Origin: Peribacillus glennii
GTDB taxonomy: Bacteria; Bacillota; Bacilli; Bacillales; DSM-1321
NCBI RefSeq assembly: GCF_003429105.1
Contig: NZ_QVTD01000010.1
Location: 1-64,000 of the forward strand
DNA length: 64,000 nucleotides
Direction of reading: 5' to 3'
Shown piece by piece: positions 15,033 through 23,858 of this stretch. The number at the start of each line of letters is the position of its first letter. Position 1 is the stretch's first letter. The notes beneath the pieces were generated by a model that did not search any database, was not told where the DNA came from, and saw nothing but the letters and a program-made list of their open reading frames with translations. The position numbers and the translations under genes were made by a program.

Positions 15033-15148
15033 CCTGTCTCTTTGTGTTTTTCTTTTATTGTGTCACAAAAAGGATAAAAGATAAAGAATCTGACATTGTT
15101 TAAGTCTTGTTTTGCAATCGTTTGTTAATGCCCTAAAAAGTGATCCAA

Positions 15149-15179
15149 TAAAAAAAGCTTCAGGAAAAAACCCTGAAAC
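15149..15179 (-). terminator. Intrinsic terminator of the chemoreceptor gene
   Basis: On the minus strand an 8-bp stem (GTTTCAGG against CCTGAAGC, one G-U pair) with a loop of about seven T residues is followed by seven T residues. It lies 13 bases after the stop. Confidence 0.85.
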
Positions 15180-15191
15180 CTTGACCTGCTT

Positions 15192-16481
15192 TTACAATTG
15201 GAAACGAGTGATGGTTTGCCTTAATTGTTCCGCCTGGGCTTTTAATTGCTCTGCAAGTTTTTCCACATTTTCGATGCTCATCGTTTGGTCCTGTGTAGAT
15301 GCCGTAACCTCTTCTGCCCCCGCCGAGGTTTGCTCCGCAATGGCGGCGACTTCCTGGGATTGGCGGGAAGTTTCCTGGATACTGTCCATTTGCCTGTCGA
15401 CCAAACCGGTTATATCCTCTACAGCAGCTGCGACTTTATGGACGGTTCGGGTCATTTCCTCTATTGTCTGGTTTGTTTCGGTTCCTTTTTGGGCTTCTTT
15501 ATTTGCGGTAGTCACCTGTTCGCTGATTTGCTTGACCACCCCCTGGACATCAGACTGGATATTCTGGATCAGCGAAGAAATGCCCTGAACCGCCTTTGCA
15601 CTTTCATCCGCAAGGAGCCGGACTTCCTCTGCAACCACGGCAAACCCTCTGCCATGCTCTCCTGCACGGGCGGCTTCAATCGAAGCATTGAGCGCAAGCA
15701 GGTTTGTCTGGGCTGCAATATCACCCACCAGTTGAATGATTTGTTCCACTTTTTCCGCATTTTCCTCCAGCCGTCTCACAGCCTTGAGCGAATCCTGGTT
15801 TTCCTGCGCAAGCTGCTGGATGCCATCCACTAATGAATTGATTACTTCCTTGCTCTTTTGCAGTTCCGCGACCATATCATGGGAAATATCCGAGGAGGCA
15901 TTCGCTTTATTCTGGACTTCCTTTGCGATCAGGATTACATCCTCCACCGATTCAGCGGTATTCTGGATCGAAACTGCGGAGTTATCAGCACCTAGCGATA
16001 TTTCTTGCACTGTTCCCGCAATGCTTGCTGCTTGCTGTGCCGCCTCACGCGAAGCCCCCGAGATGGAGATCACTTTTTCGTTGGTCTCACGGAAATTCTC
16101 TTCATTGCTTTGTACCATTTCCCTTAAGTTAAAGAGCATATGATTAAAGGCTACTCCAAGTGAACGGATTTCATCATCCGATTTTGTCACTTCGGCGTCC
16201 ATTCCAATGTCTCCGAGGGCGGCCTTCAAGGCAACTGACTCCAGCTTCTGTAACGGTTTTATGATAAAACCTGCCGCAAAGAACGTGAGAATGGCGGACC
16301 AGATAATCCCGAGCAACAGGGTGACACTCGTAAATATAAATTCATTCACCCCTTTAAAAAACATGGGATACACGACATAGATACAAAAAAAGCTTGTCGA
16401 ATATGTGATGAGTGCCAGTACAGTGATAAAAACGATCAGTTTTTTCCTCAAACCGAACTTATACCTCTTTTTTTCAGCCAT
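15192..16481 (-). CDS. Methyl-accepting chemotaxis protein
   Basis: A 429-residue receptor with two close N-terminal membrane helices (about 15-37 and 48-72), a HAMP segment (about 72-125) and a full cytoplasmic signalling domain. The hairpin tip that binds CheA and CheW is visible ([32 protein letters not shown]). There is almost no extracellular domain, only about ten residues between helices, so it probably senses through the membrane or cytoplasm. It lies between rpiB and ywlE, where B. subtilis has none, and is likely an accessory insertion. It may be cotranscribed with ywlE (26-base gap). Confidence 0.93.
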   Translation of the reverse strand: MAEKKRYKFGLRKKLIVFITVLALITYSTSFFCIYVVYPMFFKGVNEFIFTSVTLLLGIIWSAILTFFAAGFIIKPLQKLESVALKAALGDIGMDAEVTKSDDEIRSLGVAFNHMLFNLREMVQSNEENFRETNEKVISISGASREAAQQAASIAGTVQEISLGADNSAVSIQNTAESVEDVILIAKEVQNKANASSDISHDMVAELQKSKEVINSLVDGIQQLAQENQDSLKAVRRLEENAEKVEQIIQLVGDIAAQTNLLALNASIEAARAGEHGRGFAVVAEEVRLLADESAKAVQGISSLIQNIQSDVQGVVKQISEQVTTANKEAQKGTETNQTIEEMTRTVHKVAAAVEDITGLVDRQMDSIQETSRQSQEVAAIAEQTSAGAEEVTASTQDQTMSIENVEKLAEQLKAQAEQLRQTITRFQL

Positions 16482-16506
16482 TCCGATTCCCCCTAAAAAC
16501 CGTCCC

Positions 16507-16950
16507 TTACGATGTGATCTTTTTGACCAGCCGCTCTATTAAATCAGAAATCTCTCGAAAGGTTTGATCATATATTTTCTCAGACCCTCCAAACGGGTCT
16601 GAAATATCCCTATCAGTTATATCGGCAGAAATAAATTCTTTTAAGGTAAAAGTTTTTTCAATCGCAGTTGGATAGGAAGCCATTATCATCGATTTATGGC
16701 CTTCCGTCATGGTCAGGATATGGGTAGCCCATTCCACCTCGCGATCCGTGAGAGGTGTCGATGCATGGACATGAGGGATAGAATTCTTTTCCAGTATACT
16801 CCTGGCATGCAAAGAAGCGTTTTGCCCAGCGGCTGCATAAATTCCTGCAGATTTGACCTCGATGCCCGGAATGTTCTTGCTCTTCAAAATTGCCTCTGCC
16901 ATTGGGCTTCTGCACGTATTTCCTGTACAAACAAATAAAACCCGAATCAT
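16507..16950 (-). CDS. ywlE: Low-molecular-weight phosphatase, protein-arginine phosphatase type
   Basis: The 147-residue protein has the active-site loop [10 protein letters not shown] (Cys8, Arg14) and the general acid in DPFGGS. The Thr in the loop (position 12) matches the residue that gives B. subtilis YwlE specificity for phosphoarginine over phosphotyrosine, so this is probably the partner of the McsB arginine kinase. I start at ATG 16950, with AGGAGG eight bases upstream. An in-frame start eight codons earlier precedes that site. Confidence 0.92.
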   Translation of the reverse strand: MIRVLFVCTGNTCRSPMAEAILKSKNIPGIEVKSAGIYAAAGQNASLHARSILEKNSIPHVHASTPLTDREVEWATHILTMTEGHKSMIMASYPTAIEKTFTLKEFISADITDRDISDPFGGSEKIYDQTFREISDLIERLVKKITS

Positions 16951-17106
16951 AATGCACGCCTCCTTTATTAACATTATAATCCAAATTCTTCTTTTTCAGT
17001 AGCCCACTGAATTGATTCCCGTATAACATTCCGCAATTACAATAGGTACACAACCGCAGAAATGACGTTTTTTGTTCACCTGAAAAATTATGAATATTTT
17101 TTAACA

Positions 17107-17131
17107 AATAAAAAAACCCCAATATCGGGGC
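17107..17131 (-). terminator. Intrinsic terminator of mntP
   Basis: CCCC-GATATT-GGGG is followed on the minus strand by seven T residues, about 20 bases after the mntP stop. Confidence 0.85.
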
Positions 17132-17151
17132 TTTCCGTCCTTTACCGAATA

Positions 17152-17691
17152 TTAAAAAAGGAGTTTCAAACCAAAGGCAAAAAGGATGCTTCCACCTAAC
17201 ACCTCACTGTAAACACCGAGAACCCCCTGAACCTTTCGGCCGATCAAAAGCCCAAGCCAGGTTAATGCTGTCGCGGCCAAACCGAAGCATACAAGCGCCA
17301 CTGCCGTTTTTGCCCCATATATCCCTAGGGTAAGGCCTACAGAAAAGCTGTCCAGGCTTACGCTTAACGCAAAGATAAACAGGCCCATGCCAACAGGTGC
17401 CAAAACCGCACCTTCCCCTCCCCTTATGCCCGATACAAACATTTGCAGCCCAAGAATTAAAAGCAAAACACCTCCGGCAAGTGCGGCAAATGTTCCAAAC
17501 TGGACTGAGAGAAAGCGGCCGGCGATGATCCCAAGCAAGGGCATCCATATATGAAAAATGCCGACTGTCAATCCGATGATGAAGACTTGTTTAAGCCTAA
17601 GTTTAAACATTCCCATCCCCAAACCGACAGAGAAGGCATCCATTCCCAGCGCAAACGCCATTAGCATTAATGTTAGCAATTCCCCAGCCAT
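17152..17691 (-). CDS. mntP: Manganese efflux pump MntP
   Basis: A 179-residue membrane protein with six predicted helices in two repeats. Each repeat carries an Asp motif used for Mn(II) export ([11 protein letters not shown] near residue 18, [11 protein letters not shown] near residue 112). It equals ywlD of B. subtilis. I looked for a yybP-ykoY manganese riboswitch in the 440 bases upstream and did not recognise one. That gap is instead filled by a 20-bp-phased repeat array. Confidence 0.92.
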   Translation of the reverse strand: MAGELLTLMLMAFALGMDAFSVGLGMGMFKLRLKQVFIIGLTVGIFHIWMPLLGIIAGRFLSVQFGTFAALAGGVLLLILGLQMFVSGIRGGEGAVLAPVGMGLFIFALSVSLDSFSVGLTLGIYGAKTAVALVCFGLAATALTWLGLLIGRKVQGVLGVYSEVLGGSILFAFGLKLLF

Positions 17692-17877
17692 CTTCTCAAC
17701 CTCTCTTCCATTGGACCTGCTCAGTTCATGTTATGCATGTCCAATGGCAAATAGAAGCCAATAAAGTATCTTGGTGTAAGGAAACCTTAAAAAGGTGAAG
17801 AGAAACCTATAATGGAATTTCGTCATTGCATAACCTGGCCTCTCATGCCGCTTAACCGTGGATCTGGTTAGTAAAAT

Positions 17878-18060
17878 TGGGAGTTTATTGATATAACAAT
17901 TAATTTGGTTGATATTACTTGGAATTTGTTGATATAAATTTGCCTTTGTCGATATTTCCCGGGAATTTGTTGATAACAATCTGTGTTTGTTGATATTTCC
18001 CGGGAAGTGGTTGATATAACTTTAAATTTGTTAATTTAGATCGAAATTTGTTGATCTGCA
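17878..18060. repeat. 20-bp-phased TTGATAT array
   Basis: The motif TTTgTTGATAT recurs nine times, with TTGAT starts at 17888, 17909, 17929, 17949 (TCGAT), 17970, 17990, 18011, 18031 (TTAAT) and 18051. The steps are 20 or 21 bases throughout. Sequence between the cores varies. The array fills the gap between mntP and ywlC. Short frames through it are not credible genes. An inverted relative lies at 52531-52657. Confidence 0.85.
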
Positions 18061-18094
18061 CTTCAACACTGCGAAGCTATCCTCCCTTAACACG

Positions 18095-18122
18095 AAAAAG
18101 AAGGCGAAACATTCCGCCTTCT
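18095..18122 (-). terminator. Intrinsic terminator of ywlC
   Basis: AGAAGGCG pairs with CGCCTTCT (8 bp), followed on the minus strand by TTTTTC. It lies about 14 bases after the ywlC stop. Confidence 0.88.
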
Positions 18123-18135
18123 GTGTGAAATCCGT

Positions 18136-19182
18136 TTATCCCTGCTTGATCACCTGGTGCCCGGCTGCTTTTAGCAGTCTGTTCATCACTGCTTCGCCAA
18201 TCCCTGAAACTGGGAATACCTGTCCAAAAATGATATCAACCGGGAGCTCGTCGAACTTGCGCAGCGTATCATATAAACCGGAGGCGACTGAGTTCAAATC
18301 GCTTGTCTTGCCGGGAGCCAAAATATAATCAGCCCTGATTTCTGTTTCGTGTTCCTTTGCGGCAAACACCCCTACCTTTAGGCCCTCCGATTTTTTTTCA
18401 TCGATCAAGCTTTGCAGGAAGGATAGGTTTCCATCCACCAAGATAAAGGGAGCTTTTGGGGCATAGTGCGTATATTTCATCCCGGGGGATTTCGGTGCGG
18501 CTGCCTTATCCTTCAAGGAAGCATCCATTATTACCTCCCCGGCCACCTTTTCAATCTCTTCTCTTGTTACACCGCCTGGCCTGAGGATGACCGGGATCTC
18601 TTCCGTGCAATCGAGCACCGTGGATTCGACTCCTACACCGGTTGCACCTGCATCGACGATCCCAGCGATTTTTCCTGTTAAATCATCCTGCACATGCCGG
18701 GCAGCAGTCGGGCTTGGCCTTCCTGAAGTGTTGGCACTTGGCGCCGCAATCGGCAGGCCGCTTTCCTTAATAAGCGCCAATGCAACCGGATGGTCCGGCA
18801 TGCGCACAGCAACTGTGTCCAGTGCCGCTGTCACTAATTCTGATAACACGCCTTTTCTTTTATGAAAGATCAATGTTAATGGTCCTGGCCAAAACGCTGC
18901 CATTAATTCTTCTGCGACCTGCGGGATTTCTTCTGCCAATTCATCCAGCTGAGAGCGGGAAGCAATATGCACAATGAGCGGATTGTCGCCCGGGCGCCCC
19001 TTTGCTTGAAAAATTTTTTTCACAGCTTTATCGCTTTTTGCATTTGCTCCCAGCCCGTATACTGTTTCCGTCGGGAACGCCACCACTTCATTGTCTTGCA
19101 ACAACTGTGCAGGCTGTATAATTTGTGGATAACTTTGAATGTCATCCACATGTTTATCCACTGACCACACTTTTGTTTCCAC
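18136..19182 (-). CDS. ywlC: Threonylcarbamoyl-AMP synthase (Sua5/TsaC with C-terminal domain)
   Basis: This enzyme makes threonylcarbamoyl-AMP for the t6A modification of tRNAs reading ANN codons. The 348 residues contain the YrdC/Sua5 domain (about 20-210; blocks FPTETVYGLGANA, KGRPGDNPLIVHI, APSANTSGRPSPT, STVLDC) and a smaller Sua5 C-terminal domain (about 235-345). The start is a GTG with AGAAGGTG upstream. Several DnaA boxes lie in its first codons and just upstream. Confidence 0.95.
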   Translation of the reverse strand: METKVWSVDKHVDDIQSYPQIIQPAQLLQDNEVVAFPTETVYGLGANAKSDKAVKKIFQAKGRPGDNPLIVHIASRSQLDELAEEIPQVAEELMAAFWPGPLTLIFHKRKGVLSELVTAALDTVAVRMPDHPVALALIKESGLPIAAPSANTSGRPSPTAARHVQDDLTGKIAGIVDAGATGVGVESTVLDCTEEIPVILRPGGVTREEIEKVAGEVIMDASLKDKAAAPKSPGMKYTHYAPKAPFILVDGNLSFLQSLIDEKKSEGLKVGVFAAKEHETEIRADYILAPGKTSDLNSVASGLYDTLRKFDELPVDIIFGQVFPVSGIGEAVMNRLLKAAGHQVIKQG

Positions 19183-20003
19183 TTAAACACCTTCTATCCA
19201 CATTCACGTTTCTTATTTTCCTGAAAACATATATTATCACAAAAGACCCTTAAATATCAGGATCTTTTTCAACAAAGATACGTTGAAAGTATAAAAGAAG
19301 CCGGAAAAGAAAACAAGTTTTATCCACAAATTGTGGATAAAACCGTCTATATCGTGGATAACTTTGTGGATATGTTTATTATTTTGATTCTATTGAATTG
19401 AGATATACCCATTTACTGCTGGTCTACATTGAAATAATTTGCCTTTTTTATATGGGGCGGAACATAAACAGGCAGCCCTCAATACCGGCTAACTGTTTCC
19501 CATGGGGAGAAGCATAGAATGCAGCCGGGAGTTCTTCTGCTTCTACTTGCTTAAAGCCAAGAGCTTCAAAGAGAGGCAGCGAGCTCGGTTTATTTGTCGC
19601 TAAATAAACGCTATGGAGTTCATTTTTTTTCGCAACCAGCAAAATTTGCTGAAGCAGGGCCGGTATCCGTTCATGCGGAAAAGCCGGGCTGAAAACGAGC
19701 GACCTGAGCAACCCTATATTTTTCATTGGCTCTAGTCCCACAGCGGCCACCATTTTCCCTTCCCCATCCCGGGCCAGTAAATAATATTCGAACCTGCTCC
19801 TTATTCCATCGCTGCTTACATTCGCTCCCGCCAAAAACTGTTCAAGATCACGGACATCCTTTTCTTCCGCTTGTTGAAAGCTCGCTTCCATATCCTATCA
19901 ATCCCCTCAATATATTTTTCTTCTACTAACTCTAGTAATAGTTATATGAAAGAGGGGATGAACTAGAACTTGATTTCTATTTTTGTGTATAAACTGTGGA
20001 TAA
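19124..20003. promoter_or_regulatory. DnaA-box cluster around the ywlC-ywlB gap
   Basis: Perfect TTATCCACA boxes (either strand) occur at 19124-19132, 19320-19328, 19332-19340 and 19995-20003. One-mismatch boxes occur at 19142-19150, 19154-19162, 19194-19202, 19353-19361, 19365-19373 and 19984-19992. From memory, the ywlC-ywlB region is one of the DnaA-binding clusters outside oriC mapped in B. subtilis and helps control initiation. The core pair at 19320-19340 is head to head. Confidence 0.82.
19448..19891 (-). CDS. ywlB: GNAT-family N-acetyltransferase YwlB
   Basis: A 147-residue protein with a GNAT fold. Visible features are the strand MVAAVGLEP, the acceptor-like segment LLRSLVFSPAFPHERIPALLQQI (a relaxed acetyl-CoA loop) and YLATNKPSSLPLFEALGFKQV near the C-terminus. 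Substrate unknown. Position between ywlC and spoIIR matches ywlB of B. subtilis. The gap before ywlC carries a cluster of DnaA boxes. Confidence 0.82.
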   Translation of the reverse strand: MEASFQQAEEKDVRDLEQFLAGANVSSDGIRSRFEYYLLARDGEGKMVAAVGLEPMKNIGLLRSLVFSPAFPHERIPALLQQILLVAKKNELHSVYLATNKPSSLPLFEALGFKQVEAEELPAAFYASPHGKQLAGIEGCLFMFRPI

Positions 20004-20051
20004 AATAACAAAAGCCATCACATGCATTGTGACAGCTTCATTCACAGCGAT

Positions 20052-20882
20052 TTAAAAGAGATCGGCAACCAATTCCTTAAAGAATGATTTTACTACTGCC
20101 GGCGATTCATCCTGGCTGACATACATTTGTCCGGGCGTTTCTACACTTTTTGCCTGTTCCGGCTCGGAGATGTTACCGACTGGTTCGTCTTGTTCATCTT
20201 GGACTGGCTTGTCCGCTGTTTCATTTTCTTTAATAAGTTCAGCCTTTGCTTCGCTTTGCCGTTCCCGAGAGATTTCATTTGCCTCTTCCTCCTGAAAGTT
20301 ATCCTTTACATCGTTTGGCTGTTCTTGATGGATTTTATTTTCTTCTTCCTCCTGATATGGGCTCTTTGTCACCGCGGTTCCGTTAGAAAAATCGAGAAAG
20401 CATAACGGAGGGAACAGGACACACCACCAATTTGCTCCTTCCCCTTCACCAAGCGTGATTACAATCGCCTCGTATTCACCCGCTGGATAAAGATACTGGC
20501 CGTATAACTTTGTCGGAAATTTTGCTTTGCTGAAGCTCACTTTCACCGTCTGGTTCACACCTTGTTTTTCAACGATTCGTTCTGCCGTTTCCTGAATATC
20601 AGGAAGATGTGACTGAATTACTTTTCTGGCTTCTTCCAATGACGTTAAATCTTCCACCCAGCCTGTGATGTTCTGATTGACTTCATTCCTGATCAGCCGT
20701 TTCACATCCTGGTCCTCTTTTTTATCGCTATTCGCCAGGATTCGAAGGCGGATGGCTTCTTTAGGAATGATTACCGTTTCATCCGTCTTTGCGGCACTTT
20801 CCACCTTGGGCATATATATGCTTAAAATCGTACCGATTGTTAAGATTAATAGATAAACCATGGATAAATACTTTTTATTCAT
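20052..20882 (-). CDS. spoIIR: Stage II sporulation protein R
   Basis: SpoIIR is made in the forespore under SigF and secreted to trigger SpoIIGA cleavage of pro-SigE in the mother cell. A signal anchor (MVYLLILTIGTILSIY) is followed by the conserved domain (AIRLRILANSDKKEDQDVKRL; GEGEGANWWCVLFPPLCFLD). I start at ATG 20882 behind GGAGGAGAG, giving 276 residues. A longer frame to 21029 would overlap prmC. The protein is longer than B. subtilis SpoIIR (about 224) because of an acidic stretch of roughly 100 residues after the core. This contains two imperfect copies of a QEEE-N-I-x-E unit. Confidence 0.93.
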   Translation of the reverse strand: MNKKYLSMVYLLILTIGTILSIYMPKVESAAKTDETVIIPKEAIRLRILANSDKKEDQDVKRLIRNEVNQNITGWVEDLTSLEEARKVIQSHLPDIQETAERIVEKQGVNQTVKVSFSKAKFPTKLYGQYLYPAGEYEAIVITLGEGEGANWWCVLFPPLCFLDFSNGTAVTKSPYQEEEENKIHQEQPNDVKDNFQEEEANEISRERQSEAKAELIKENETADKPVQDEQDEPVGNISEPEQAKSVETPGQMYVSQDESPAVVKSFFKELVADLF

Positions 20883-20972
20883 GAGAACTCTCCTCCCCTT
20901 CACAACAATAGTCTCGACAGATTGTTTGTATCCTAAACTATTAAATTTTAATTTTCTGGAAGGAGTGGAGAA

Positions 20973-21007
20973 AATAAAAAAGGACCTGGCCCCAATAGGC
21001 CAGATCC
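20973..21007 (-). terminator. Intrinsic terminator of prfA-prmC
   Basis: GGATCTGGCC pairs with GGCCAGGTCC around a six-base loop and is followed on the minus strand by TTTTTT. It lies just after the prmC stop. Confidence 0.9.
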
Positions 21008-21012
21008 TCAAG

Positions 21013-21882
21013 TCATGGCAATTCCGCAAAGATCATGCGGTCTTTTCCGTTGATATCAAATTCAATTGAAACATGTCCCTGCGGAAAAGTTTCCTGAAGC
21101 ATACTTGATACAGTTTTCCCCTGGCCGGCTCCTACTTCAAACCCGATCAAACCAGGCTGCTTGATGACCTGAGGGAGCTCTTCCATGAAGCGGCGGTAAA
21201 AATCAAGGCCGTCGCTGCCGGCAAATAACGCCCTGTGCGGTTCATGCCCTGTTACCACCACAGACATTGTTTCCATATCTGAAACAGGGATATATGGAGG
21301 ATTGGATAAAATGATATCAAACTGCCTGCCATTGGCAATAAATGACTGAAGCAGGTCCGCCTGCATGAAATGAACATCAGCCCCAAGCGCCTTTGCATTT
21401 ATCCGCGCAACTTCCAGGGAAGCTTCGGCAATATCCGTGGCTGTCACTGACAAATCAGGTCTTTCAAGCTTCATCGTAATCGCGATTGCTCCGCTGCCCG
21501 TTCCAATATCGGCCAGCTCCAAATTGCCGCCAGGCAGTTTGTTTATCTTGTTCAGAGTATGGTATAGTAACTCTTCCGTTTCCGGCCGGGGGATCAGAAC
21601 TTCCCGATTGACGGAAAAGATACGCCCGTAAAACTCTTCCGACCCGATGATATGCTGTACAGGAACACCTGAAACATGCTGCCCGACCTGTGCAACAAAT
21701 AGTTCGGACACACTTTCCGGCAAAGTCATCTGCATGTTGGCAAATAGCTTCGATCTGTCCATGCCCAAAAGATGCCTTAACAAAATCTCCCCTGCATTCT
21801 CATCCCTGCCGCTAGCTGTTAAAAAAGAAGAAGCCCACTTCAGGGCTTCGTATATTTTTGTAAATGGTTTATTCATCCGCAT
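21013..21882 (-). CDS. prmC: Release-factor glutamine methyltransferase
   Basis: PrmC methylates the glutamine of the GGQ motif in release factors 1 and 2. The 289-residue protein has an N-terminal helical domain (1-80), the SAM motif [12 protein letters not shown] and the catalytic SNPPYIP that grips the glutamine. The start ATG lies inside the end of prfA (14-base overlap; an alternative ATG is two codons on). The enzyme and its substrate are therefore translationally coupled. Confidence 0.96.
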   Translation of the reverse strand: MRMNKPFTKIYEALKWASSFLTASGRDENAGEILLRHLLGMDRSKLFANMQMTLPESVSELFVAQVGQHVSGVPVQHIIGSEEFYGRIFSVNREVLIPRPETEELLYHTLNKINKLPGGNLELADIGTGSGAIAITMKLERPDLSVTATDIAEASLEVARINAKALGADVHFMQADLLQSFIANGRQFDIILSNPPYIPVSDMETMSVVVTGHEPHRALFAGSDGLDFYRRFMEELPQVIKQPGLIGFEVGAGQGKTVSSMLQETFPQGHVSIEFDINGKDRMIFAELP

Positions 21883-22948
21883 TTTGAAGCCTGGAGGATT
21901 GATCCTCTAAAATCAGGGCATCAATGACTTCATCCAGCTTTCCTTCAATGATTTGGTCCAGCTTTTGGATCGTGAGGCCTATTCGGTGGTCCGTTACACG
22001 GTTTTGCGGGAAATTATACGTACGGATCCGCTCGGAGCGGTCACCAGTCCCGACAGCCAGCTTCCTGTTCTGGTCATATTCTGCCTGTGCTTCCTGCTGG
22101 AATTTATCATAAACCCGGGCACGCAAGATCTTCATTGCTTTTTCTTTATTCTTAATCTGGGATTTCTCATCCTGCATGGACACAACCGTCCCCGTCGGAA
22201 TATGCGTAAGGCGAACAGCTGACATCGTTGTGTTTACGCTTTGTCCGCCCGGTCCGCTGGAAGCAAACGTATCCACGCGGATATCTTTCTCATGGATTTG
22301 CACTTCCACTTCCTCTGCCTCTGGGAGTACAGCTACTGTGGCAGTTGAAGTATGGATCCGGCCGCCGGATTCTGTTTCCGGCACCCGCTGAACGCGATGA
22401 GCGCCATTTTCATACTTCAATCTGGAATAAGCCCCGTTCCCGTTGATCATGAAGATAATTTCTTTAAAGCCGCCCAGGCCGGTAGGATTCGAGTCCATAA
22501 CATCAATTTTCCACCCTTGGGTTTCAGCATATCGCGAATACATACGGTAAAGGCTTCCCGCGAAAAGGGCTGCCTCGTCACCGCCTGCTGCCCCGCGGAT
22601 TTCCATGATGACGTTCTTATCATCATTAGGGTCTTTTGGAATGAGGAGGATCTTCAGCCTTTCCTCAAGCGAACCCATTCGTTCCTCGAGCTCGTTCAAT
22701 TCTTCCTTCACCATCTCGCGCATTTCCGCATCCAGCTTTTCCTCAAGCATTGCTTTTGCATCCTGGAATTGTCCGCGCACTTCCTTATATTCCTTGTAAG
22801 TTTGTACAGTCTCCTGGATATCCGATTGTTCCTTGGAATATTCCCTTAACTTCTTGGAATCATTAATGATCTCCGGGTCACTTAGCAATTCATTTAATTT
22901 TTCATATCTATCTTCAACAGCCTGCAGTCTATCGAGCACGTTATTCAC
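21869..22948 (-). CDS. prfA: Peptide chain release factor 1
   Basis: RF1 reads UAA and UAG and releases the peptide. The 359-residue protein has the stop-codon recognition region [18 protein letters not shown] and the catalytic loop [12 protein letters not shown], whose GGQ is the target of PrmC encoded next door. The N-terminal coiled region is Glu/Lys-rich. Length is typical of bacterial RF1. Confidence 0.98.
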   Translation of the reverse strand: MNNVLDRLQAVEDRYEKLNELLSDPEIINDSKKLREYSKEQSDIQETVQTYKEYKEVRGQFQDAKAMLEEKLDAEMREMVKEELNELEERMGSLEERLKILLIPKDPNDDKNVIMEIRGAAGGDEAALFAGSLYRMYSRYAETQGWKIDVMDSNPTGLGGFKEIIFMINGNGAYSRLKYENGAHRVQRVPETESGGRIHTSTATVAVLPEAEEVEVQIHEKDIRVDTFASSGPGGQSVNTTMSAVRLTHIPTGTVVSMQDEKSQIKNKEKAMKILRARVYDKFQQEAQAEYDQNRKLAVGTGDRSERIRTYNFPQNRVTDHRIGLTIQKLDQIIEGKLDEVIDALILEDQSSRLQNADE

Positions 22949-23079
22949 CTCGTAAATTCATTACGCAAAATAAGCTGCCATTACATATAGGCGGGCTTCT
23001 TTTCCACTTTAGTAAAAAAACTATCCATAACATTCTAATTATAGTATAGGTGAATAATTAACGTCAAAGACATTCAGTC

Positions 23080-23536
23080 TCAATCTTTCCCATTCTCCAT
23101 ATTAACTCGGATATTATACCTCGGCAGGCCGTTCGTGAGCATTTGTTCGATCCGTTCCTTTTCTTTTTCCCTTTGTTCCTCCGAATGGATTTTTCCGTTT
23201 TCCTTGATGTTCACGCTTAGGCTATCACCCTTTGAGCCACACGGCACCCGCTTCATATTCTGTATTCTCATTAACGATGTTTCTCGCTTTTTCCACTTCT
23301 GAGCCGGTAGTGGGCGTAACATTGGAAATGCTTCCGGGAGTGTTAATCAGCTGGTCGGACGGTTGTTCAACGGCATCACCATGATCATTTGTGGTGTCCC
23401 CCGGCTTATTTATATTCAGAGTCGTTCCATCCTTTGTTTCCGCGCCATATTGTGCTTCCTTATCCTCGTCCGTGTTATTGCAGCCTGAAATAGAAGTTAA
23501 AATAACCGCACTAAAAATCAGCATTGTTATTTTCAT
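23080..23536 (-). pseudogene. Small lipoprotein gene with a frameshift
   Basis: The first frame starts at 23536 with a lipoprotein signal (MKITMLIFSAVILTSISGCNN, Cys in ISGC). It runs 103 residues to a TGA at about 23225. The conserved-looking end continues in another frame from about 23230 down to 23080 (KGDSLSVNIKENGK ... RYNIRVNMENGKD). Removing one G from the GGG run at 23228-23230 joins the two into one product of about 150 residues. The combined protein resembles sporulation lipoproteins of the YhcN/YlaJ type only loosely. It may be a decayed gene, a sequencing error or, less likely, a +1 recoding site. Confidence 0.65.
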
Positions 23537-23858
23537 ATAAATGGCACCTCATGAATATAGCTTTCCCTATTCAAGAAGATTTTTCCCAAAACATTATCCA
23601 TACATGTAATGCTCGCAGCCGCCAAGTATTACTTGCTGATTTAAAAAAATGCCCAAAGACATAGTCTTCGAGCGGCATGAGGGATATAAGCTGAGTTTAC
23701 TAAAGTTACATCTACCCGCTTGCCCATTTATGGAGCCTCGGTTTGAAATGCCTTCACCTATGCTGAAAGCTTGTTCCATCTTCATTAGCCCGTAGAAAAG
23801 CTGGTTTTGTCTTCAGCCTATGCTGTTTATATGAGATAAGGTTACGATGCAATATCTT
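23537..23858 (-). other. Structured intergenic region downstream of tdk, possible ncRNA
   Basis: No credible gene lies in this 322-base gap. On the minus strand a terminator-like stem occurs at about 23641-23680 (ATGCC...AAGAC-TAT-GTCTT...GGCAT followed by seven T residues), nearly 200 bases after the tdk stop. Upstream of it CAGCATAGG-TGAAG occurs twice, about 80 bases apart. The region could be the tdk 3' untranslated region or a separate small RNA. I compared it from memory with several common Bacillus riboswitches, 6S RNA and tmRNA, and it matched none. Confidence 0.4.

Noticed and set aside
17731-17979. 82-codon minus-strand frame upstream of mntP
   Set aside because: It runs through the 20-bp-phased TTGATAT array and has no ribosome site. 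Its residue pattern follows the repeat.
17692-18135. yybP-ykoY manganese riboswitch before mntP
   Set aside because: Expected from the gene's role, but no matching conserved segments were found; the gap is a repeat array.
23080-23536. Programmed frameshift like that of prfB
   Set aside because: A UGA follows GGG at the junction, but there is no spaced Shine-Dalgarno-like element or slippery CUU codon; an indel explains it more simply.
23594-23785. 63-codon minus-strand frame downstream of tdk
   Set aside because: It crosses the terminator-like stem and has no ribosome site; the region looks like RNA structure instead.
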